From NCBI GenBank assembly GCA_025924845.1, contig JAICHN010000284.1, positions 1 through 6,868 of the forward strand: a stretch of DNA of 6,868 nucleotides. Reading direction: 5' to 3'. The notes under the pieces are model-generated. The model did no database searches. It worked only from the letters and a program-made list of their open reading frames with translations, and had not been told where the DNA came from. The translations under genes and the position numbers were made by a program. This document shows positions 1 to 5,720 of this stretch, one piece after another (position 1 is the first letter of the stretch; each line of letters opens with the position of its first letter). This DNA is from Chloroflexota bacterium. Its GTDB lineage: Bacteria > Chloroflexota > UBA5177 > JANWHV01.

Positions 1-185
1 CGCGCCGCGCGCGCCGCCGCGGTTGTGTCCGCCGAGTCTTGCGCGCTCGCCTGGGACACCGGGGGTATCCGACCAAGCGCCAGGGCGCCGGCCCAGATGC
101 CGGTCAGACCCGCGAAGCGTCGGCGGCTGATCGCCTGTTCGCCGGCATCATCTGATTGCTGCCATGGTTCATTGTCCGGCACCAT
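1..185 (-). CDS. Partial gene: Tat-exported protein (N-terminus only)
   Basis: This minus-strand gene starts at ATG 185-183 and runs off the left edge, so only 61 residues are visible. Residues 20-24 (S-R-R-R-F) match the twin-arginine consensus S/T-R-R-x-F. They follow a long polar N-region (1-19) and precede a hydrophobic stretch at about 25-38 (AGLTGIWAGALALG). An A-S-A site at 46-48 would allow signal peptidase I cleavage before Q49. The visible mature part is Ala/Thr/Asp-rich and looks like a linker. There is no lipobox cysteine. The start is supported by AAGGGA at 200-195, nine bases upstream. The gene is divergent from the glycosidase operon, with 216 bp between the two start codons. 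An ABC-transporter sugar-binding protein is one guess, because such proteins often carry Tat signals with Ala-rich linkers in high-GC bacteria. A secreted glycosidase or oxidoreductase is equally compatible. Export via Tat is well supported; the function is unknown. Confidence 0.75.
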   Translation of the reverse strand, partial: MVPDNEPWQQSDDAGEQAISRRRFAGLTGIWAGALALGRIPPVSQASAQDSADTTAAARAA

Positions 186-194
186 CCTTGACTA

Positions 195-200
195 TCCCTT
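195..200 (-). promoter_or_regulatory. Ribosome binding site of the Tat-exported protein gene
   Basis: Read on the minus strand, AAGGGA lies nine bases before ATG 185-183. It decides the start: the next in-frame candidate, GTG at 182-180, would have a longer spacing and would drop only one residue. Confidence 0.6.
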
Positions 201-316
201 CGGCCCACTTGCTCGGCGCCGCGGCGTCTTCTGCCTGGTCGATGGAGCTTACTCCGCGACGCCGGCCCAGACCCGGCTGGGCGGCGAAAACAGAAAAGCC
301 GGTTGGCGGGAAGGAG

Positions 317-333
317 GCTCCGTACACCGGAGC
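317..333. promoter_or_regulatory. Inverted repeat, candidate operator
   Basis: GCTCCG (317-322) and CGGAGC (328-333) are perfect 6-bp inverted arms around a 5-base centre, TACAC. The right arm ends at the base directly before the proposed -35 hexamer (334-339). The overall size of 17 bp and the position in a divergent intergenic region fit a dimeric transcription factor site, such as a sugar-responsive regulator. No regulator gene is in the window, so the assignment to a family is open. A chance palindrome in GC-rich DNA cannot be excluded. Confidence 0.4.
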
Positions 334-363
334 TTGACGACCAACAACAGTCTACAGTATACA
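334..363 (+). promoter_or_regulatory. Candidate sigma70-type promoter of the alpha-galactosidase operon
   Basis: A -35 box TTGACG (334-339, five of six consensus bases) is followed by an 18-base spacer and a -10 box TATACA (358-363, four of six). The segment 340-387 is conspicuously AT-richer than its surroundings. Transcription would start near 370, leaving a leader of about 30 bases before ATG 402. It is the only convincing promoter I see upstream of the plus-strand genes, which are otherwise closely spaced. Confidence 0.5.
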
Positions 364-384
364 TTGCCGTAATAGAAGCGAAAA
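356..384 (-). promoter_or_regulatory. Weak candidate promoter for the divergent Tat-protein gene
   Basis: Read on the minus strand, TATACT (361-356, five of six to the -10 consensus) overlaps the plus-strand -10 box. A poor -35 match, TTTTCG (384-379), lies 17 bases upstream. It would give a long leader of about 165 bases to ATG 185. If real, the two promoters would be back to back and mutually exclusive. The evidence is the -10 box alone, so this is tentative. Confidence 0.2.
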
Positions 385-401
385 CAAGGGAGCGATGTTC
401 C

Positions 402-1418
402 ATGCTGCCTGCGCTGCCCGTCTTCAGCCGCGAAGAGATTGACGGTATCGAGCATCTCCACTTGAGCAACGCCGCGATCTCGCTCCGCATCCTCCCAGCG
501 ATCGGGGGGAAAATCATCTCCTTACGCTCGAATGGGACCGGCCGCGAGTTTCTGCTCCCACCGCGCAAGCCGTATGCGCTTCCCACCTACGGCGGCGCCT
601 TCCCCGACTCCGATTTCAGCGGGTGGGATGAGTGCTTTCCGGCGATCGCTGCCGGCCCGTATCCGGCCGATCCCTGGCGCGACGTCATGATCCCGGATCA
701 TGGTGAGGTCTGGACTCTTCCCTGGTCATGGCGCTATCGCACCGGCGTGCTGTACATGGTCACGCATGGAGTCCGCTTCCCCTACCGGTTGGAACGTTGG
801 CTCGATCTGCGCGCACCCGACCGGATAACCGTACGCTATCGTGTACGCAACCTCTCCCCCTTTCCCTTCCCCTGTCTCTGGTCGCCGCACCCGATGCTGG
901 CTCCTTCGCCCTCCTGGCGGATCCTGATCCCTCCAGGCGTCACCCTACGCGTGGACTCAAGCCTGGATGATCGGCTGGGATCCTACCTGGATAAGGTGAC
1001 GTGGCCCGTAGGCGGAGGCGTGGGTCGGCAAGAGTTGCGCCTCGATACCGTAGGCCCTCCCAACCAGGGATATGCGTACAAGATCTTTGCCGCGGGCCTG
1101 ACTCACGGATGGGCAGGCGTCCATGACACGGTGACGGATGAGGCGCTTCTCTTTACCTTCTCTCCGAAGATCATCCCCTATGTCGGCATTGCGGTGGCAA
1201 CCGGAAGCCCGGACCCAGGGCAGGTGTTCGGCTACTACGCCATCGTCGAACCGTGCAACGGTTGGCCGGACAGCCTGGCTACCGCTGTGACCAGGGGCGC
1301 CGGTATCACGCTGCCGCCGTTGGGAAGCCGAACCTGGCAGTTCCAGTTGCGCCTGGAAAAGCCATTCATGCGCCCGCGCTGGGCCCACGCCGATTCGCTG
1401 AAGCATGCATCACGCTAA
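402..1418 (+). CDS. Aldose 1-epimerase-like protein (galactose mutarotase fold)
   Basis: The 338-aa protein has no signal peptide and is probably cytosolic. The length fits the galactose mutarotase-like superfamily, beta-sandwich enzymes that interconvert sugar anomers. Visible marks are the early G-G-K-I motif (35-38), D-H-G-E-V-W at 99-104, W-S-P-H-P at 160-164, and E-P-x-N-G-W-x-D at 283-290 near the C-terminus. By analogy with GalM, H100 and H163 are candidate acid/substrate-binding residues and E283 the candidate base. Overall it is not a canonical GalM; the W-D-E-C-F-P block (75-80) points to a divergent subgroup usually annotated only as epimerase-like. ATG 402 is chosen because AAGGGAG (386-392) lies nine bases upstream. 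An in-frame extension to TTG 303 would run through the promoter. As first gene of a GH36 operon it probably acts on released galactose or a related sugar. The fold is likely; the exact substrate is unknown. Confidence 0.75.
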   Translation: MLPALPVFSREEIDGIEHLHLSNAAISLRILPAIGGKIISLRSNGTGREFLLPPRKPYALPTYGGAFPDSDFSGWDECFPAIAAGPYPADPWRDVMIPDHGEVWTLPWSWRYRTGVLYMVTHGVRFPYRLERWLDLRAPDRITVRYRVRNLSPFPFPCLWSPHPMLAPSPSWRILIPPGVTLRVDSSLDDRLGSYLDKVTWPVGGGVGRQELRLDTVGPPNQGYAYKIFAAGLTHGWAGVHDTVTDEALLFTFSPKIIPYVGIAVATGSPDPGQVFGYYAIVEPCNGWPDSLATAVTRGAGITLPPLGSRTWQFQLRLEKPFMRPRWAHADSLKHASR

Positions 1419-1450
1419 CGCGGCAATAGGGATTCGCCGAGAGGGATCGC

Positions 1451-1492
1451 ATGACCACGGAAACCCATGTGCTGAATCAGAGAAAACCATAG
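1451..1492 (+). CDS. Possible 13-codon mini-ORF in the spacer
   Basis: ATG 1451 opens a 13-codon frame (MTTETHVLNQRKP) ending at TAG 1490-1492. It is preceded by AGAGGG (1440-1445) with a 5-base spacer, which is a plausible ribosome binding site. It occupies the only sizeable gap inside the operon (1419-1511), between the epimerase-like gene and the first alpha-galactosidase gene, and ends just before the latter's ribosome binding site. It could support translational coupling or be accidental. The peptide resembles nothing I recognise. Confidence 0.15.
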   Translation: MTTETHVLNQRKP

Positions 1493-1511
1493 GGGCGGGG
1501 AGACGAACGCC

Positions 1512-3665
1512 ATGACTGAACGGGAGCAAAATCCGACGGGTAATCCAGCCGGCATGCATTGGCGCCCGAACGGCGTCCGCTATACTTCCGGCCTGACTAT
1601 CTACGACGAAGCACTGATCGAGGGCCGCTGGGTAGGACGTTACTGGGCCGCTACCGGCTTCGTCGAGGTGGAGGAAAACATAGACGCGAGCTTGCGCAAG
1701 GCGAGCGGTGCGCACCTGCCAACGCAAGCCTTCGACCTGACGATTGATGGGCAGGCCCTGCATTTCGGCTGGCGTTTGGTCGAGACCGGTGAACAGCCGC
1801 CGGAGCGGGCAGGCACCCGTCACGCCGTAGTAACGCTGGCCCATCAATTGCGGCCAGTGGTAGTCAAGATCCACACGGTGCTGGACGGCGGCCCGGTTCT
1901 GGAGCGTTGGCTGGAAATCACCAACACCGGCGAGCAGCCCGCGGCGCTGGCGGCGGTCGCGCCCTGGTCCGGCGTGCTGCTGTATACGCGGGGCGGCGGT
2001 CCCTATGGACCTTTACCTGGGCGCGACGGCCGTCAGTTCTCGATCGGCCGGTTCGTGGACCCACTTTGGGGTAACGAGGGAGATTTTGTCTGGGAAACAC
2101 TGCCCTGGGGCGCGTTCCGGCTGGAGAGCCGGCGCGGGCGGTCGGGTCGTCCGGCTCCCTTCTTCGTAGTGCGCGGCGAGGCGACCGGCGAATTAGCCAT
2201 CGGCGAACTGGCCTGGTCGGGAAACTGGGCTATTGAGTGTACCTGTGAGGAGGACCAGACCACCGGTGCCGCCTGGCTGGCCTGGAGGGCCGGCCCACAG
2301 GCGCCGGCGCCGATGCGCATGTTGGCCCCGGGAGAGACGATAGCGACACCGGCTATGCATCTCGGCTACCTGCATGGCGATCTCGACGACGCTGTACAGG
2401 CGATGCATAGCCACGTGCGGTCGTCGGTCTTCCTGCCGCAGCCGGAAGGCCGAGCCGATCGGGTGGTCTACAATCACTGGAGTTATGCGCGTCATGAGTT
2501 GAGCGAGCCGATATTGCGTCACGAGATTGAGGTGGCGCACACCGTGGGCGCTGAACTTTTCATCGTGGATGCGGGCTGGTTCGGCCGCAGCGGATCGAAC
2601 TGGGCCACGACAGTCGGTGACTGGGAGGCGGGCGACCGCTTGCCCAATGGGCTGGAGCCGATTTTCGCCTACGCGCGCGAGCGGGGGTTGCTCTATGGCC
2701 TATGGATGGACGCCGAGCGGATCGGTCCCGAGTCCCGCATAGCCCGTGAGCATCCCGATTGGGTGCTGCAACGGGACGGCAAACCGGTGGTCGGCGCCTT
2801 GAATTTGCTGAACGAGGCGGCCTCGACATGGCTTGAGGAACAGATCAACCGCTTGGTTGATCGCTACGATCTGGATTTATTCCGCCTGGACTACAACGTC
2901 GATGTAGGTGAGGGCGGCTACCGTACGCATGAGGGGTATTATGAGAACTCACTCTGGCGCCACTACGAGGTGCTGTACGGGATATTCGACCGCCTGCACG
3001 CCCGCAAGCCGAACCTGCTGCTGGAAAATTGTGCCAGCGGCGGCGGCCGCACCGACCTGGGACTTTTGCGCCGGTTCCACTACACCTGGATTACCGACTG
3101 GCCCGGGCTGCCGCGCAGCGTCAAAATCTTCAACGGCATGACCCTCGCGCTGCCGCCCGAGGCATGCGATAGGAACGCCGGCGTGGGTCAGGATGGTCAT
3201 TTCCAGGGCGATCTGACTACGCAGATCCGGTCGTGTATGTTGGGACACTTTACGCTAACGGGGATCTACCCGGCAGGTGAGAGCGGCGACGCGGCACACC
3301 TGGCGGAGGTGCAACGCCTGGTGACGGTCTATAAAGAGCGGATCCGCCCGTGGCTGCGGGCGAGCCGGGTCTACCACCATACCCCAGTTTTACCCGGACG
3401 AGAGCCGAGCGGCTGGTGCGTGATCGAGATGATCGCGGCTGATCGGGAACAAGGAGCAGTGGGCATTTTTCGCCTGGCCGGTCCAGGTGAGTCACTGTAT
3501 ACCTTCCGCCCGCGCGGGTTGGCCGAGGACCGGCGCTATCAGGTGACACACGACAATTCGGGCCGGAGCAGCGAATGGACGGGCGCAGCGCTGATCGAGC
3601 ACGGCTTGACCGTGAGATTGGACCGCCCACTTGCCTCGGAATTGCTGCTCCTGACGGCGCTATAG
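1512..3665 (+). CDS. GH36 alpha-galactosidase
   Basis: A 717-aa protein of usual GH36 length, hydrolysing terminal alpha-galactosyl residues with retention of configuration. Layout: N-terminal beta-sandwich (about 15-290), a TIM barrel (about 315-610) starting at N-H-W-S-Y (321-325), and a C-terminal beta domain (about 620-717). Barrel motifs are I-V-D-A-G-W-F-G (351-358), G-D-W (369-371), G-L-W-M-D-A-E-R (396-403), H-P-D-W (414-417), F-R-L-D-Y-N (457-462), C-A-S-G-G-G-R-T-D (507-515) and W-I-T-D-W (526-530). D460 (codon 2889-2891) is the expected nucleophile and D529 the expected acid/base. It departs from the textbook sequence in having D-A where many members have D-D, R458-L-D where K-W-D is common, and M-D-A-E for F-E-P-E. 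No signal peptide is seen, so it is probably cytosolic. GGGGAGA (1497-1503) lies eight bases before ATG 1512. The family assignment is strong; the natural substrate (melibiose, raffinose, galactomannan fragments or other) is not shown. Confidence 0.9.
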   Translation: MTEREQNPTGNPAGMHWRPNGVRYTSGLTIYDEALIEGRWVGRYWAATGFVEVEENIDASLRKASGAHLPTQAFDLTIDGQALHFGWRLVETGEQPPERAGTRHAVVTLAHQLRPVVVKIHTVLDGGPVLERWLEITNTGEQPAALAAVAPWSGVLLYTRGGGPYGPLPGRDGRQFSIGRFVDPLWGNEGDFVWETLPWGAFRLESRRGRSGRPAPFFVVRGEATGELAIGELAWSGNWAIECTCEEDQTTGAAWLAWRAGPQAPAPMRMLAPGETIATPAMHLGYLHGDLDDAVQAMHSHVRSSVFLPQPEGRADRVVYNHWSYARHELSEPILRHEIEVAHTVGAELFIVDAGWFGRSGSNWATTVGDWEAGDRLPNGLEPIFAYARERGLLYGLWMDAERIGPESRIAREHPDWVLQRDGKPVVGALNLLNEAASTWLEEQINRLVDRYDLDLFRLDYNVDVGEGGYRTHEGYYENSLWRHYEVLYGIFDRLHARKPNLLLENCASGGGRTDLGLLRRFHYTWITDWPGLPRSVKIFNGMTLALPPEACDRNAGVGQDGHFQGDLTTQIRSCMLGHFTLTGIYPAGESGDAAHLAEVQRLVTVYKERIRPWLRASRVYHHTPVLPGREPSGWCVIEMIAADREQGAVGIFRLAGPGESLYTFRPRGLAEDRRYQVTHDNSGRSSEWTGAALIEHGLTVRLDRPLASELLLLTAL

Positions 3666-3670
3666 AAGGA

Positions 3671-3676
3671 AAGGGA
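3671..3676 (+). promoter_or_regulatory. Ribosome binding site fixing a GTG start
   Basis: AAGGGA, within the longer purine run 3664-3676, sits eight bases before GTG 3685, in the 19-bp gap after the previous stop. The GTG choice is independently supported: from it, the protein aligns without gaps to the first residue of the downstream paralogue, which begins with ATG. Confidence 0.6.
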
Positions 3677-3684
3677 CACACGCT

Positions 3685-5706
3685 GTGCGCAGGGAATCCA
3701 TCATCCCCGGAACGACGCCGCAAGATATGCTCAAGAGCCGGACTTGGGCGGATCCTTTCATCTCTGATGCGAAACATCTTCCCTTCTCCTTTATTTACGA
3801 TGGGCGGAAAATCACCGGCATCCCCTCAAGTTGGACGCCCATGCGTACGGATCGGCGCGTTGACGCCAATATCGTGGAAACCACTTTCGAGGGTACCGAT
3901 CCCCAGACCGGGCTGCAGGCGCGGGTTGAATGGTTGCGCTACACGGATTATCCGGTTGTGGAATGGACAGCTTGGCTAACCAACACCGGCGATGAGCCCA
4001 CGCCGATTCTCAGCGAGGTGCAGGGGTTGGACGGCGTATTCGCGGGCGCTTCTCCCGTACTCTATCACTGCAACGGCGATTATTATAGCGAAGCCGGCTA
4101 CACGCCCCAGAATACATCGCTCGCGGTCGGGGAGACGCTGACCTTCGCGCCCAACGGCGGTCGGTCCTGCGACGGTGCCTTCCCCTACTTCCGCCTTGCT
4201 TTTGACGGGGGCGGCATGACCATTGCCGTGGGTTGGCCGGGCCAATGGTCAGCCGGCTTCACGGGCCGTGCCGGCGGCGTCGCGATCACGGCCGGGCAGG
4301 AACAGACCCACCTACGCTTGCTGCCCGGCGAAACCATTCGCACCCCGCGCATCACCATTCTCTCCTGGGCCGGCGATCAGGAGCGCGCGGTCAACCTGTG
4401 GCGCCGTTGGTATCTGGCGCATGTCTTGCCCCGGCCCAATGGACAACCGTTGCGGCCGTTGTTGACCGCCGCGGCGACGGACGAGGGCGAGGAATTCACT
4501 GCCGCCACGGAAGTCAATCAGATCCATCTCATGGATCGATTCAAACAGCACGGTTTCGATTTCGATGTGTGGTGGATCGACGCGGGCTGGTATCCCTGCT
4601 ACAACGAGGATCACCAACGCCGCTGGACTCTGACCGGGACTTGGGAACCTGATCCGGAGCGTTTTCCCCGCGGCTTCCGTCCGGTTTCCGATCACGCCGC
4701 CAAGAACGGGGCGGATTTGCTGATCTGGTTTGAACCGGAACGCGTGGCGTCGAACACACAACTCGTTAAGGACCGTCCGGAATGGCTCCTGCACAGTTCG
4801 GCCCCGAGGAAGGGATCGGCCCAATTCTCCTCGTTGCTCAACCTGGGCAACCCGGAATGCCGGCAGTGGCTCACCGATCATTACTGTAAGCTGATTCAAG
4901 ATAACGGCATCAAAATCTATCGACAGGATTTCAATTTTCCGCCGCTCACCTACTGGCGGGAAAATGAACCGGTGGATCGCCAGGGGATCAACGAGAATCT
5001 GCATATACAGGGATATCTACGGTTCTGGGATGATCTGCTCGCCCGCAATCCCGGCCTGTGGATCGACTCGTGCGCCTCGGGAGGACGACGGAACGATCTG
5101 GAGACGATGCGTCGTTCCGTGCCCTTGCACTACACGGATTATGGGTACGGCATCCATCCGGTGAAGCTCGCCTTCCACCACACACTCTATGCCTGGATCC
5201 CCTACTTCAAAGAGTTTACGATCTCCTGGGATCTGAACGGCCCCGAGGACTCTACCAGGTTCGATCGGCAGCTTGACAGCTTCTCCTTTCACTGCGCGAT
5301 GGCGCCAATGCTGTTCCTAACCCTGGATAGCCATAGGAACGATTATGATTACGCCCTCGGTAGACAAATGACCGCTATCTGGCGTAAGGCTTCCAATCTG
5401 CTGTTAAACGGCGACTACTATCCGCTGACCCCGTTCAGCAAGAATCCCGATCGTTGGGTAGCACGACAGTTTGATCGTCCGGAAACCGGAGAAGGATTGA
5501 TCCAGGGAATCCGGCTCGCGGCGTGCGAAGAGGAGCGTACTACCGTCGTCCCGCGCGGCCTCGAACCGGAGGCAACCTACATCCTGGAAAACCCGGAGAC
5601 CGCTGAAACGCGTGAGATCAGCGGATCCGTCCTCGTGCATGACGGCTTGACCTTTGAACTCCCAAAGCGTAACGGGGCCATCTGGTTCTATACGAAGAAA
5701 CGATAG
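3685..5706 (+). CDS. GH36-family alpha-galactosidase-like enzyme, tandem copy 1
   Basis: A 673-aa protein with GH36 layout: N-terminal beta-sandwich (about 30-250), TIM barrel (about 258-575) and a short C-terminal beta domain (about 590-673). Key motifs are W-W-I-D-A-G-W (296-302), G-T-W-E-P-D (318-323), I-W-F-E-P-E-R-V (347-354), Y-R-Q-D-F-N (412-417), D-S-C-A-S-G-G-R-R-N-D-L-E (461-473) and H-Y-T-D-Y (482-486). D415 (codon 4927-4929) is the likely nucleophile and D485 (codon 5137-5139) the likely acid/base. The protein is only distantly similar to the upstream GH36 enzyme and belongs to a different subgroup: R-R-N-D replaces G-R-T-D after the CASGG motif, and Y-G-Y-G follows the acid/base Asp. 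No signal peptide is visible, so it probably acts in the cytoplasm on imported sugars. It starts 19 bp after the preceding stop, so they are probably cotranscribed. Retaining glycosidase activity is well supported; alpha-galactose as the sugar cleaved is the likeliest reading, with alpha-GalNAc or a branched galactoside possible. Confidence 0.87.
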   Translation: MRRESIIPGTTPQDMLKSRTWADPFISDAKHLPFSFIYDGRKITGIPSSWTPMRTDRRVDANIVETTFEGTDPQTGLQARVEWLRYTDYPVVEWTAWLTNTGDEPTPILSEVQGLDGVFAGASPVLYHCNGDYYSEAGYTPQNTSLAVGETLTFAPNGGRSCDGAFPYFRLAFDGGGMTIAVGWPGQWSAGFTGRAGGVAITAGQEQTHLRLLPGETIRTPRITILSWAGDQERAVNLWRRWYLAHVLPRPNGQPLRPLLTAAATDEGEEFTAATEVNQIHLMDRFKQHGFDFDVWWIDAGWYPCYNEDHQRRWTLTGTWEPDPERFPRGFRPVSDHAAKNGADLLIWFEPERVASNTQLVKDRPEWLLHSSAPRKGSAQFSSLLNLGNPECRQWLTDHYCKLIQDNGIKIYRQDFNFPPLTYWRENEPVDRQGINENLHIQGYLRFWDDLLARNPGLWIDSCASGGRRNDLETMRRSVPLHYTDYGYGIHPVKLAFHHTLYAWIPYFKEFTISWDLNGPEDSTRFDRQLDSFSFHCAMAPMLFLTLDSHRNDYDYALGRQMTAIWRKASNLLLNGDYYPLTPFSKNPDRWVARQFDRPETGEGLIQGIRLAACEEERTTVVPRGLEPEATYILENPETAETREISGSVLVHDGLTFELPKRNGAIWFYTKKR

Positions 5707-5712
5707 GGGGGG
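5705..5712 (+). promoter_or_regulatory. Ribosome binding site overlapping the upstream stop codon
   Basis: AGGGGGGG begins inside the TAG stop (5704-5706) of the preceding gene and lies eight bases before ATG 5721. Because it is partly inside the upstream reading frame, translation of the two paralogues is probably coupled. Confidence 0.5.
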
Positions 5713-5720
5713 TTTCAGCT

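Noticed and set aside
265..282. Stem GCCCAG / CTGGGC with a 6-base loop in the divergent region
   Set aside because: It is short, in very GC-rich DNA, not followed by a T-run in either direction and not placed next to a promoter, so I do not call it a terminator or operator.
25..372. Plus-strand open frame of 115 aa before the operon
   Set aside because: It is antisense to the Tat-signal coding sequence, spans the promoter, has no convincing ribosome binding site and shows no domain.
303..401. N-terminal extension of the epimerase-like protein to TTG 303
   Set aside because: It would put the -35 and -10 boxes inside the coding region. ATG 402 has a better placed ribosome binding site.
104..586. 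Minus-strand open frame of 160 aa across the divergent promoter region
   Set aside because: It overlaps the epimerase-like gene antisense and the Tat-signal gene in another frame. Its composition is Arg/Ser/Pro-rich with no motif.
3666..3684. Terminator or extra promoter between the GH36 genes
   Set aside because: The 19-bp and 14-bp gaps contain only ribosome binding sites. No hairpin with a T-run or -35/-10 pair is visible.
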